From an uncultured Verrucomicrobiales bacterium (GTDB taxonomy: Bacteria > Verrucomicrobiota > Verrucomicrobiia > Verrucomicrobiales > Akkermansiaceae), in NCBI GenBank assembly GCA_905478925.1, contig CAJQKQ010000044.1, positions 91,984 through 155,983 on the forward strand: 64,000 nt of DNA, in the 5' to 3' direction. Numbering within the stretch: position 1 is the first letter of the stretch; every line of letters starts with the position of its first letter. The notes under the pieces were generated by a model. That model did no database searches. It had not been told where the DNA came from and saw only the letters and a list, made by a program, of their open reading frames with translations. A program made the translations under genes and the position numbers. Of this stretch, positions 55,169 through 63,807 are shown in pieces.

Positions 55169-56881
55169 TTAGGGGTTTTTGCCCCGTTGCAGCTTTGCGT
55201 AGTGGGCGTTTAATTCCAGTAGCTCCTCGTGCGTTCCGCTCTCGACGATTCTTCCCTCATGGAGGACGCAGATGAGATCCGCATCACGGATGGTGGAGAG
55301 ACGGTGGGCGATGACGAAGGAGGTGCGGCTCGCGCGGAGGCGGTCGAGGGCTTGCTGGACGAGTTTCTCGGTGGTGTTGTCGAGGGCGGAAGTCGCTTCG
55401 TCGAGCAGCAGGAGGGGCGGGTTTTTGAGCAGGGCACGGGCGATGGAAAGGCGTTGTTTCTCACCGCCGGAGAAACGGATGCCGCGTTCGCCGGCGACAG
55501 TGTCGAGGCCTTCGGGGAGGGCGCGGATGAACTCGGCGGCGTTGGCTGCTTCGAGGACTTCCCAGAGTTCGGCGTCGGTGGCTTCGTGTTTGGCGAGGGT
55601 GAGGTTGTCGCGGAGGGTGGTATTGAAGAGGAAGGGATCCTGGGTGACGAAGCCGATGTGGTCGCGCAGCCATTCCTTGGAGAGATCGGAGATGGGATTT
55701 TCGTCGAGGAGGATTTCGCCGGAGTTGGGTTCGTAGAAGCGGGCGAGGAGGTTGAGCAGGGTGGATTTCCCAGAGCCAGTGGAGCCGACGAGGGCGATGG
55801 TCTGGCCGGGAAGGGCGGTGAGGTTGATCCCGCGGAGTGCGGTGGTTTCCGGGTTGTAGGAAAACGTCACGTCGCGGAGTTCGATTTTTCCTGTGAATGT
55901 GGAGGGGCGTTCGCCCTCGGTGAGGTGGGTTTCATCCGGGCTGTCGATGATGGCGAAGACGCGTTTCGCGGAAACGAGGCCTTTGGTGAAGGTCTGGGAG
56001 AGAGGGTTAATTTTTGAAATTGGCTCGAAAAGGAAACCCCATGCGACCAGGAAGGCGATGACCGTGCCGCCGGTGGCGGGGAGGTTGCCGTTGAGCGTCC
56101 ACCACGCGCCGAAGGCGACCATGAGTATGATGCCGGCCTCGGCGATGAAGGAAACGCTGGGCCAGACGATGGCCTGGCCTTTCATGACATCCATTTGCTT
56201 GTCACCGGCGCGCTGCGAGGCTTCGTCGAAATCGGAGAGCGCCCGTGGCTCGACGGTGTAGGCTTTGATCTGGCGGATGCCGGCGAGGTTGTCGTGGAGT
56301 ATGGCGTTGAGCGCGGAGGAGGCTTCGGACGACGCCGTCCATTTCGGCTCCGCCTTTTTCGACCACCAGATGGTGATGAAGCCGATGAAGGGAAGGGGAG
56401 CGAGGACGATGAGGGTCAGCTCCCAGGAGTGGTAGAGCATGTAGCCGAGGACGATCAGGAACTGCAGAACGGAGGCGATGGCTTGATCCAGCCCCTCGAT
56501 AATGACGCGGTTCGTGGCCGGGACGTCGCTGGAGACGCGGGACATGATTTCCCCGGAGGAGTTTTTATCAAACCACGGGATGGGGAGGCGCTGGAGCTTG
56601 TCGTAGAGCTCGACGCGGATGACGTGGGTGAGCTTCAGCTCCAGGTGGTTGTTCAGGTAGGAGCGGAAGGTGAAAAGAATCTGCCGGGCGAGGATCGCAC
56701 CCGCACCGATCAGGGCGGTGGAAACGATGAGATCCGGTCGGTTCTGGCCGATGATCACGTCGATGAAACGCATGGTGATGCCCGGCAGCACCAGAACGAG
56801 CGAGGTGCAGGCGACAGCCAGCAGCAGGGAGAGGCCGCTGAGAAAGGGGAAGCGTAGGGTGTGGCGGATAATGCGGAGCAT
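55169..56881 (-). CDS. ABC exporter, fused permease-ATPase
   Basis: 570 aa from ATG 56881 ('MLRIIRHTLRFPFLSGLSLL'); the track adds 13 residues upstream. Six-helix ABC exporter domain (about 15-310) with the coupling region 'LQRLPIPWFDKNSSGEIMSR', then an ATPase: Walker A 'GSTGSGKSTLLNLL', signature 'FSGGEKQRLSIARALL', Walker B 'LLLLDEATSALD', switch 'VIAHRLSTIRDAD'. It is a lipid- or drug-exporter-type half transporter, distinct from the MsbA-like protein at 2.3 kb. It is next to the Phd-PIN element, not in an evident operon. Substrate unknown. Confidence 0.85.
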   Translation of the reverse strand: MLRIIRHTLRFPFLSGLSLLLAVACTSLVLVLPGITMRFIDVIIGQNRPDLIVSTALIGAGAILARQILFTFRSYLNNHLELKLTHVIRVELYDKLQRLPIPWFDKNSSGEIMSRVSSDVPATNRVIIEGLDQAIASVLQFLIVLGYMLYHSWELTLIVLAPLPFIGFITIWWSKKAEPKWTASSEASSALNAILHDNLAGIRQIKAYTVEPRALSDFDEASQRAGDKQMDVMKGQAIVWPSVSFIAEAGIILMVAFGAWWTLNGNLPATGGTVIAFLVAWGFLFEPISKINPLSQTFTKGLVSAKRVFAIIDSPDETHLTEGERPSTFTGKIELRDVTFSYNPETTALRGINLTALPGQTIALVGSTGSGKSTLLNLLARFYEPNSGEILLDENPISDLSKEWLRDHIGFVTQDPFLFNTTLRDNLTLAKHEATDAELWEVLEAANAAEFIRALPEGLDTVAGERGIRFSGGEKQRLSIARALLKNPPLLLLDEATSALDNTTEKLVQQALDRLRASRTSFVIAHRLSTIRDADLICVLHEGRIVESGTHEELLELNAHYAKLQRGKNP

Positions 56882-57279
56882 CGCGGTGACAAGTGTCCTC
56901 CGGTGCTGCTGGAATGACAAACCACTTGTTTGCCCCCAGGTATTCTACAGACGAGCGCTCAGGTATCGCACAGCTATTCCGAGGAACGCCTCCGCGCTCA
57001 TCGCCTCAATGGGCACCACTGCGGTTTTTCTTTTCGCCGTTTCCGGAAGGTCGCATGAACGAACTACGAAAAATCTGGTAGTCGGGAATGGTCAGCCAGC
57101 CTCCAGTTCCTCTCGTGGACCGAAGAACTCGATGGCCGTAGAATCACCGTGCCAGATACCGGTGAGCTTCGGAGGCTTTTTGCAGAACAGCTGCGTCGCC
57201 CCGGCAGCCAGTAGCCCAATCCACTCACGCCACATAAATACCTTCTAACGCCGCCCTGCGGCGTCCAATCTCCCTGCGG
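56882..57279. other. Gap with a possible coding remnant
   Basis: About 400 bp without a recognised gene. On the plus strand a frame at about 57085-57213 reads 'SASLQFLSWTEELDGRRITV' then 'PDTGELRRLFAEQLRRPGSQ' and a stop, which looks protein-like but matches no family I know and has no good start. The rest shows no RNA gene or repeat that I can identify; the left part must carry the exporter's promoter. Confidence 0.3.
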
Positions 57280-58020
57280 ATGCCGGACGACCCGCAAATA
57301 CTCATCATCGCGCTCGTCGCCGCCGTTTGCATCGGCCTGGCGAAGGCTGGGTTCAGTGGGATCTCGATGGTGTCTGTGGTTTTGCTTGCAGATATTTATG
57401 GAGCGAAGGCTTCCGTCGGTCTTGCTCTGCCACTTCTTATCGCGGCGGATCTAATGGCGTATCCGGCTTTCTTGAAACACGGGTCCTGGAAGCCTGTTTG
57501 GAAGCTCCTGCCCGCCACCCTTGTCGGCATTCTTCTTGGCTGGTGGCTGCTCGGTGAAATCGACGACACAGTGGCGCGGCGGGTCATCGGTGGCTGCGTG
57601 CTTGCCATGGTCCTGATCCAGGCTTTCCGGAAACTGAGGCCGGTCTTTTTCGATAGGCTTTCGGAATCGCACGGCTTCGGGATCGCAGCGGGGGCATTGG
57701 GCGGTTTCGCCACCATGCTTGCCAACGCAGCCGGGCCGGTGATCCAGCTCTACTTCCTTGCCCGCCGCCTCCCGAAGATGGAGATGATAGGGATCGGGGC
57801 GCGGTTTTTCCTGCTGGTGAACCTCATCAAAATCCCCCTCAACGCCCACCTCTCCCTCATCACTTCGGAAAGCCTTTTGGTAAATCTGAAGCTCCTGCCG
57901 GGCGTCGTGCTGGGGATCATCGCCGGGCGCTGGCTGATCGGCCGGGTGCCGCAGGCGGTCTTCGAGTGGATGATCGTCGGGTTCGCCTTCGTCGCCGCGC
58001 TGCGGCTGCTCTGGACCTAG
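57280..58020 (+). CDS. TauE/SafE-family sulfite or anion exporter
   Basis: 246 aa, about eight membrane segments, with the duplicated TauE pattern: 'VCIGLAKAGFSGISMVSVVL', 'LALPLLIAADLMAYPAF', 'GALGGFATMLANAAGPVIQL', 'LLPGVVLGIIAGRWLIGR'. The family moves sulfite, sulfoacetate or related organic anions across the inner membrane. No sulfonate or sulfur genes are next to it, so the substrate is open. Its stop overlaps the stop of the convergent protease gene by 4 bp. Confidence 0.88.
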   Translation: MPDDPQILIIALVAAVCIGLAKAGFSGISMVSVVLLADIYGAKASVGLALPLLIAADLMAYPAFLKHGSWKPVWKLLPATLVGILLGWWLLGEIDDTVARRVIGGCVLAMVLIQAFRKLRPVFFDRLSESHGFGIAAGALGGFATMLANAAGPVIQLYFLARRLPKMEMIGIGARFFLLVNLIKIPLNAHLSLITSESLLVNLKLLPGVVLGIIAGRWLIGRVPQAVFEWMIVGFAFVAALRLLWT

Positions 58021-58664
58021 CGGTAAGAGACCTGTTGGAGCGCCTTGTAGGATTCGTAGGCCATCATGCCCATGAAGATCGGGAGCAGGTAGCTTTTGGT
58101 TATCGTGAGACCAAGCAACCCGATGCCTACCGCGACAGCCATGGAAATCTTCAGGGTCAGCCGGATCCGTTGCGGCCCCAGCAGGCTTTCCATGATCCTG
58201 CCACCGTCCAGCGGGAGGACGGGAATAAGGTTGAGGATGGCCCAGAAGAAACTGATGCCATAGAGGATGCGCAGGAAGTACATCGCTTGAGGGCTCATTC
58301 CGTCGAATTGACCGGCGAACATCAGCACCACGAAACCAAGCAAGACCTGGATTGCCGGCCCCGCGGCAGTTATAAGTAAGGTTTTCTTTCGGCTCAGGGG
58401 GGCGCCGCCGCTGTATGCCGCGTAGCCGCCGAAGGCCTGAAGCACGATCTCGACTCGCTTCCCGAAGTGCTTTGCTGTTAGGGCGTGCCCGAGTTCGTGG
58501 ACGAGGATGGATATGAAGCCCGCGACCAGAAACAGAAGGATTTTGAAAAGCGCCTGTTTGGTGTCTGCGCCCAGGGCACCGCCGATCAGTGCCATCGTGA
58601 TCCAGAACCATGGCTGAACTCGCACCGGGATATTGAAGATAGAGAAGGAAATCATTTGCGCCAC
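58017..58664 (-). CDS. Site-2 protease-like membrane metalloprotease (M50)
   Basis: 215 aa with five or so membrane helices. Zinc site 'LVHELGHALTAKHFG' (HExxH) lies in the second helix region, and the third ligand is in 'LNLIPVLPLDGGRIMESLLG' (NPxxDG variant, here PLDGG). These intramembrane proteases cut transmembrane segments, for example of anti-sigma factors. It lacks PDZ or CBS domains and so is a minimal form. Convergent with the TauE gene; substrate unknown. Confidence 0.88.
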   Translation of the reverse strand: MAQMISFSIFNIPVRVQPWFWITMALIGGALGADTKQALFKILLFLVAGFISILVHELGHALTAKHFGKRVEIVLQAFGGYAAYSGGAPLSRKKTLLITAAGPAIQVLLGFVVLMFAGQFDGMSPQAMYFLRILYGISFFWAILNLIPVLPLDGGRIMESLLGPQRIRLTLKISMAVAVGIGLLGLTITKSYLLPIFMGMMAYESYKALQQVSYR

Positions 58665-58882
58665 TGCTACGGCACTTCGCGGCGACGTGCAACCGGTATG
58701 CGACGACCCCGATGTTAATAATTTTACGGACCTCGATCATCTGAAATGCAGTCTTTCGGGTCGAAATCTGAATTTTCGGAATGAATCTATCCAAGAAAGC
58801 ACAAACTTGCCGGAATTTCGTTAATTTTCGATTGTTATTCTTGTGGTTTTGCAGTAAGTATTCGCCTCTAGCCCCAAATTAC

Positions 58883-60610
58883 ATGAGCAAGCAACAACTC
58901 GACGGCGCACAGGCGCTCATCAAAACTCTCGATGACCTCGGGATCGAATACATCTTCGGTTACTCGGGTGGCGCGGCCATTCCTATCTTTGATGCGCTCG
59001 AGACGGTCAAAACGAAGATGAAGTTCATCCTCGTCCGCCACGAGCAGGGAGCGGTTCACATGGCCGATGGCTATGCGCGTGCAACCGGCAGACCCGCCGC
59101 TGTACTGGTCACCTCCGGCCCCGGTGCGGGCAATACCGTCACTGGTCTGATGACGGCGATGATGGACTCCGTGCCAATGATCGTGATCTGCGGCCAGACG
59201 GTTACGTGGATGCTCGGCAAGGACGCTTTCCAGGAGGCGGATATTTTCGGCATCACCATTCCGGTGGTGAAGCACAACTGGTTGGTGAAAGACTCCAACG
59301 CCCTTCCGCGCGTCGCCCGCGAGGCCTACCATGTCGCCACCACGGGTCGTCCCGGCCCGGTGCTCATCGATGTGCCCAAGGATATCTCGCAGGGGCCGTT
59401 CAGCGGTGAGATGGAACCGGAGATCAATCTCCCCGGTTACAATCCGGAGAAGGACTTCGATATCTGCCCGGAAGGCGTGAAAGCCGCCGCCGCTCTCATC
59501 GCAAATGCCAAGCGCCCGGTGATCCTCGCCGGACAGGGCTGCATGATCGCCCGTGCCGACAAGGAGCTCATGCACCTTGCGACGACCCTTGATTGCCCGG
59601 TCACTTCGACCCTGCTCGGAAAAGGCGTTTTCCCCGAAAATCATCCGCTCTCGCTTGGCATGCTCGGTATGCACGGCACTGCTTATGCGAACAAAGCGAT
59701 GGTCGAGTGCGATCTGCTGATCAATATCGGCTCACGCTTCGACGACCGCATTATCGGCCAGCCCTCGAAATTCTGTAAGGACGCGAAAATCATCCATATC
59801 GACATCGACCCCGCCGAGGCAGGGAAAATGATCCAGCCGGATGTGATGATCGTAGGTGATGCGAAAGCTGCTATCGCGGAGATCAACGAGAAGATCGCAC
59901 CTGCGAAACATCCTGAATGGAATGCGAAGCTGGACGGTTACAGAAAGAAATTCCCTCTCGGTTACAAGAAGCAGGGCGGCCTCCGCATGCAGCAGGTGAT
60001 CGACGAGCTCTACAATCTCACCAATGGCGAGGCCATCGTCTCCACCGACGTCGGTCAGCATCAGATGTGGGCGGCGCAGTTTTACAAGAACCACGAATCC
60101 TTCCATTGGCTCTCCTCCGGTGGTGCCGGCACGATGGGCTTCGGTTTCCCCGCCGCCATCGGCGCACAGTTTGCCTGTCCGGACAAGACCGTCATCTCTA
60201 TCTCCGGCGACGGCGGTTTCCAGATGACCCTGTTCGAACTCGCCACCGCGGCTATCCATAAGCTGCCGGTGAAAATCGTCGTGCTCAACAACCACTACCT
60301 CGGCATGGTCCGCCAGTGGCAGGAGCTTTTCTACGAAGACCGCACCTCCGGCGTGGATCTCGTAGGCAACCCGGATTTCTGTAAACTCGCCGCCGCCTAT
60401 GGCATCCCCTCCGTTTACATCAAGCGCCCGGCGGATGTCACCAAGCAGCTTGAGAAAGCCCTCGCCTACAACGACGGCCCCATCCTCATCCACGCCGAGT
60501 GCGTCAAGACCGACAACGTCTTCCCGATGATCCCCGCAGGCGCCGCCCTCGAAGACATGATCACCGAGGCCCCGAAAACCAAGATGGCCAAACCCGTCGG
60601 TTCCACCTGA
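58883..60610 (+). CDS. ilvB: Acetolactate synthase, large subunit
   Basis: 575 aa from ATG 58883 ('MSKQQLDGAQALIKTLDDLG'); the track start at 58781 adds 34 non-homologous residues. Thiamine-diphosphate enzyme: catalytic Glu in 'FILVRHEQGAVHMADGYARA', central FAD-binding domain ('RFDDRIIGQPSKFC'), ThDP/Mg site 'SISGDGGFQMTLFELATAAI' and 'VVLNNHYLGMVRQWQELF'. It makes acetolactate and acetohydroxybutyrate for valine, leucine and isoleucine. The regulatory subunit gene follows after 42 bp. The 218-bp leader has no obvious attenuator peptide. Confidence 0.96.
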   Translation: MSKQQLDGAQALIKTLDDLGIEYIFGYSGGAAIPIFDALETVKTKMKFILVRHEQGAVHMADGYARATGRPAAVLVTSGPGAGNTVTGLMTAMMDSVPMIVICGQTVTWMLGKDAFQEADIFGITIPVVKHNWLVKDSNALPRVAREAYHVATTGRPGPVLIDVPKDISQGPFSGEMEPEINLPGYNPEKDFDICPEGVKAAAALIANAKRPVILAGQGCMIARADKELMHLATTLDCPVTSTLLGKGVFPENHPLSLGMLGMHGTAYANKAMVECDLLINIGSRFDDRIIGQPSKFCKDAKIIHIDIDPAEAGKMIQPDVMIVGDAKAAIAEINEKIAPAKHPEWNAKLDGYRKKFPLGYKKQGGLRMQQVIDELYNLTNGEAIVSTDVGQHQMWAAQFYKNHESFHWLSSGGAGTMGFGFPAAIGAQFACPDKTVISISGDGGFQMTLFELATAAIHKLPVKIVVLNNHYLGMVRQWQELFYEDRTSGVDLVGNPDFCKLAAAYGIPSVYIKRPADVTKQLEKALAYNDGPILIHAECVKTDNVFPMIPAGAALEDMITEAPKTKMAKPVGST

Positions 60611-60611
60611 T

Positions 60612-60652
60612 CTTGCTTGGGATTTAAAATTTAAAATTTAGAGTTTCAGAAA
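60612..60652. repeat. AT-rich AGTTTA-type block between ilvB and ilvH
   Basis: CTTGCTTGGGATTTAAAATT followed by TAAAATTTAGAGTTTCAG lies directly before the ilvH ATG, inside what should be one transcript. It is the clearest match to the thioesterase copy. The spacer has no Shine-Dalgarno sequence. Confidence 0.6.
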
Positions 60653-61183
60653 ATGATTACCACCACAGACACTCCCGTCGCGCCGAACCTCGGCGGCTCC
60701 GGCCATACCCTTTCCATCTTCGTGAACAACGCGCCCGGCGTGCTCATGCGGATCTGTCAGGTCTTTTCACGTCGCGGCTTCAACATCGACTCCCTCGTCG
60801 TCTCGCAAGGCCGCGACCCGTCCTTTTCCCGGATGACCATCGGAATCACCGGCGATCCTGCGGGTCTCGACCAGATCATCAAGCAGGTCAACAAGCTGAT
60901 CGATGTCATCCATTGTTTCGAACACACCAGCAACAACTCCGTCACCAAGGAGATGATCCTCATCAAGATCCTTTGCTCCACAGATGATCGCTCCGCCGCT
61001 CTTCAAATCACCGAGCATTTTAGCGGAAAAACCGTGGACCTCACCCCGAGCTCAATGGTCGTTATGATCACTGGCGACAGCCCCAAGCTCGATGCCGCCG
61101 TCATCATGTTCTCCCAATACGAGATCATCGAGACCGTGCGCACCGGCAAGGTAGTCATGGCCCGCGGCGAGCAGCCGACGTAA
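60653..61183 (+). CDS. ilvH: Acetolactate synthase, small (regulatory) subunit
   Basis: 176 aa. N-terminal ACT domain ('HTLSIFVNNAPGVLMRICQV', 'FSRRGFNIDSLVVSQGRDP'), then 'EMILIKILCSTDDRSAALQI' and the C-terminal domain ('FSGKTVDLTPSSMVVMITGD', 'YEIIETVRTGKVVMARG'). It activates the large subunit and confers feedback inhibition by valine, with the ACT dimer forming the binding site. Close behind ilvB. The common third gene ilvC is not present; a gap with a broken ATPase gene follows. Confidence 0.95.
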   Translation: MITTTDTPVAPNLGGSGHTLSIFVNNAPGVLMRICQVFSRRGFNIDSLVVSQGRDPSFSRMTIGITGDPAGLDQIIKQVNKLIDVIHCFEHTSNNSVTKEMILIKILCSTDDRSAALQITEHFSGKTVDLTPSSMVVMITGDSPKLDAAVIMFSQYEIIETVRTGKVVMARGEQPT

Positions 61184-61187
61184 GCAA

Positions 61188-61239
61188 GGAGAGGCTGCAT
61201 CCTGCTGCCCGGCAACCCTGGCGCTTTCGGAAGCTCTCC
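61188..61239 (+). other. Possible structured RNA element after ilvH
   Basis: A 52-nt stretch closes on itself: GGAGAG(G)CT at the left pairs with AGCTCTCC at the right, and a nested hairpin GCTT-TCGG-AAGC has a stable-looking loop. It contains CCCGGCAACC, a string also found in S-box RNAs, but the rest of that consensus is not there. No T-run follows. It may be a 3' structure of the ilv transcript, a degenerate riboswitch or chance. Confidence 0.3.
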
Positions 61240-61261
61240 AATTCTCCGTCCATTTTAACCC

Positions 61262-61292
61262 TACAATCGTGGAATACAGATCCACGATTGTA
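61262..61292. promoter_or_regulatory. 12-bp inverted repeat before the DUF4143 remnant
   Basis: TACAATCGTGGA-ATACAGA-TCCACGATTGTA is a perfect palindrome with 12-bp arms. It lies 15 bp before the ATG of the broken ATPase fragment. An operator is the simplest reading, and no T-run supports a terminator. Confidence 0.55.
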
Positions 61293-61306
61293 AGGATGTT
61301 TCCCGG

Positions 61307-61528
61307 ATGGCTATCTTGCAGGATCGCGACCCGAAAACCATGAGATGGCGCGAGGAGTTTTTGAGAAGTTGTCTGGAACGTGATATCCCGCAGCTTGGCT
61401 CGCGGATTTCCGCCGAAACCTTGCGACAGTTCTGAACCATGCTGGCTCAGGAGCAAGGTGGGCTTCTCAACGTAGGGAAGCTCGCCCGCAGTCTCGCGGG
61501 TATGCTGGAGATTCTTGCGGGCGCGTGA
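61307..61528 (+). pseudogene. DUF4143-type AAA ATPase fragment with a premature stop
   Basis: Not in the ORF track. ATG 61307 reads 'RWREEFLRSCLERDIPQLGS' and 'RISAETLRQF', then TGA where the family has Trp. The same frame continues 'TMLAQEQGGLLNVGKLARSL' to TGA 61528. This is the junction between the AAA domain and DUF4143 of a roughly 400-aa ATPase; both the nucleotide-binding start and the C-terminus are missing. The rest of the gap 61529-61698 has no gene. Confidence 0.7.
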
Positions 61529-61698
61529 ACTGCGGCATCCGGCTTTGACCTATGACCCGATTACCTGCCTGGCGATTTTTGCGGCCTCCTCCGTTTGCTA
61601 ACATCGGCTGATGTTGGATTGAATATGTTAGGATTTTTTTTGACTAAAAACGAAGAATTTCACAAAATCTGCCGTATAAAGTCACAAATATTCAACCT

Positions 61699-62958
61699 AT
61701 GAAAAAACTCCTCTCCCTGCTGTTTGTAGTTTTCGCCCTGAGCCTCGGTGCCGCCGAGCCTTCCAAGCCCAACGTGATCCTGATCATTTCCGATGACCAG
61801 GGTTTCGCCGACTACAGCTTCATGGGGCACGATAGGATCAAGACCCCGCATCTCGACAAGATGGCGGCGGAGAGCTTGCTCTATACGCGCGGCTACGTCA
61901 TGCCCGTCTGCTCACCTTCACTGGCGTGCCTGCTCACAGGCAAACTACCAAGCGAGCATGGCATCACCGGGAACGACCTTTCCGGCAAACGCTCGCAACC
62001 CGGCCATCGCGAGGCACTTGCCGAGCAGCTTCTCGGAAACTCCCTGACGCTTCCCAAAGCCGTCACCGAGGCCGGCTACCTGACTTTCCAAACCGGGAAA
62101 ATCTGGAACGTCACCTACAAGGACGTCGGCTTCACCCATGGCATGACGGGCACCGCAGGGCGCCACGGGGATGCAGGACTAGAGATCGGCCGTAAAGGCA
62201 TGAAGCCGATCTACGATTTCATCGAAACCGCCAAGGCCGAGGATAAGCCATTCTTCATCTGGCACGCGCCATTCCTCCCTCACACCCCGCACAATCCGCC
62301 TAAGGAAATATTTAAGGAATACAAAGGCAAGGGACCGACCAAGGCCGCCGAGAAATATTACGCGATGTGCGAGTGGTTCGACAACACCTGCGCTGAGCTG
62401 GACGAGTATCTTGAGAAAAACGGATTGAAGGAAAACACTGTGATCCTCTACCTCGCCGACAACGGCTGGGATGCCGAATACGCCCATGCACACGACCGCT
62501 CAAAGCTTTCCCCCTACGAGCTAGGCATCCGCACGCCGATGTTCGTCCGCTGGCCTGGAAAAGTGAAGCCACAGCGCGATGACGAAACGCTGGCCCACAT
62601 CCTCGACTTCCCGAAGACCATCCTCGACATCACCGGCGCAGAGAACCCCGGCGATCTTAAAGGACTGAACCTGATGGATCAGAAAGCACTAAAGGCGCGC
62701 GACACCGTTTTTGTAGAAGCTTACACCCACGACATCGCAGACCTCAAAGACCCTTCGAAGAGCCTGATTGCCGACGTGGTGATCGAAGGCTGGTGGAAAC
62801 TCATCGTCCCCGGCCCTGTGAAACCCGACCGTAAGTATTCTGGAGTTCCCGCAACGACTGTCCTCTACGACCTGAAAAACGACCCTCTTGAGAAAAACGA
62901 CCTCGCGGCTAAAAATCCGGAAATCGTAGCGAAACTCAAAGCCAAACTGAAGAAATAG
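61699..62958 (+). CDS. Secreted sulfatase (S1-type) with altered active-site signature
   Basis: 419 aa with a signal peptide ('MKKLLSLLFVVFALSLGAAE'). The metal site starts 'NVILIISDDQGFADYSFMGH'. The formylglycine motif near residue 70 is 'VCSPSLACLLTGKLPSEHGI': the Cys, Pro and Ser of C-x-P-S-R are present, but the Arg is Leu. Later elements are 'KPFFIWHAPFLPHTPHNPP', 'VILYLADNGWDAEY' and 'SKLSPYELGIRTPMFVRWPG'. The family hydrolyses sulfate esters of polysaccharides in the periplasm or outside the cell. Without the Arg the Cys might not be modified. The next gene is a broken PSD1 gene. Confidence 0.88.
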   Translation: MKKLLSLLFVVFALSLGAAEPSKPNVILIISDDQGFADYSFMGHDRIKTPHLDKMAAESLLYTRGYVMPVCSPSLACLLTGKLPSEHGITGNDLSGKRSQPGHREALAEQLLGNSLTLPKAVTEAGYLTFQTGKIWNVTYKDVGFTHGMTGTAGRHGDAGLEIGRKGMKPIYDFIETAKAEDKPFFIWHAPFLPHTPHNPPKEIFKEYKGKGPTKAAEKYYAMCEWFDNTCAELDEYLEKNGLKENTVILYLADNGWDAEYAHAHDRSKLSPYELGIRTPMFVRWPGKVKPQRDDETLAHILDFPKTILDITGAENPGDLKGLNLMDQKALKARDTVFVEAYTHDIADLKDPSKSLIADVVIEGWWKLIVPGPVKPDRKYSGVPATTVLYDLKNDPLEKNDLAAKNPEIVAKLKAKLKK

Positions 62959-63042
62959 CTATCGTCTGGGCAATGCGCGCGTATTGCTTTTTACCGGGAT
63001 CCTGCGACTCAGGTAAACTGTTCGGACTAACTTACACTCGCC

Positions 63043-63626
63043 ATGTTTTTCCGAGATCACATTCGCCTGACTGTTCTGACTGTTTGCGTGCTTCCTCTGC
63101 CACGGGCACCGATCCCGAGCACCGCGGAGGGGAGCTACGCTTGGATATCAGCGAGGAAGCCCTCGCACTGCGCGACGAAGGCCCGGCCATCATCCCGGGA
63201 AAGCCGATGGAGAGCGCGATCATCAAGCGCATCCTAGATACCGATCCGGACAATACCATGCCGCCTCCGGAGGCTCACCTCGTGCCGCTCAAATCGGAAC
63301 AAATCGAAACCCTCAAAACATGGATCGCCAACGGTGCGGTCTATGAGGATCACTGGGCTTTCGAAACTCCGGTGAAAGCCCCGTTTACGGAAAAACTTAC
63401 TACGAATCCAGTAGATAACTTTATACGTGCCCGTTTGGCAAAGGAAGGTCTCGCACCCAGCCCCGAAGCTCCGCTGGAAATCCAGATTCGCCGCCTTTTC
63501 CTAGATCTCACGGGACTACCGCCGACTCCTGCACAAACCACCGCGTTTCTCGCGGATACCTCGCCGGACCGTTGGGAAAAGCGTATCCGTAGCCTCATGG
63601 AGTCGCCACGATCGGGCTCTCCGTGA
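63043..63626 (+). pseudogene. PSD1/DUF1549 gene, frameshifted and truncated
   Basis: ATG 63043 starts a signal-like peptide ('MFFRDHIRLTVLTVCVLPLP'). The PSD1 sequence then continues in another frame ('RLDISEEALALRDEGPAIIP', 'WIANGAVYEDHWAFETPVKA', 'FLDLTGLPPTPAQTTAFLAD') and stops at 63626 after 'LMESPRSGS'. The CxxCH haem segment is deleted at the frame change, and about 750 C-terminal residues, including DUF1553, are missing. The intact relative in this window is at 41.2 kb. The break lies next to the rRNA promoter region. Confidence 0.8.
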
Positions 63627-63777
63627 ATCGGCTGGTTTGAATCGTGTCGTGTGCGTTATAGCCGCCAATTTGAGGCGAATTATTGCTCGTAGGAAGTCGA
63701 CTCTCCAATGCTTAACTATTGCAAATCAATGGCTTCGACACTCCTTTAAAAAAAGTGAGGAAAAGGCCAGAAACAGA

Positions 63778-63807
63778 TTGACCCGTCCGGTGATGCGAGA
63801 CTAGAGT
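63778..63807 (+). promoter_or_regulatory. Probable rRNA operon promoter
   Basis: TTGACC (63778-63783), 18-nt spacer, TAGAGT (63802-63807), followed by a GC-rich CTCCCC start region. An AT-rich stretch with a run of seven A lies about 30 bp upstream, like an UP element. Placement about 190 bp before the presumed 16S start fits an rrn promoter. Confidence 0.6.

Noticed and set aside
61188-61239. Full SAM riboswitch call
   Set aside because: Only the CCCGGCAACC string matches; other S-box core elements are absent and no methionine gene follows.
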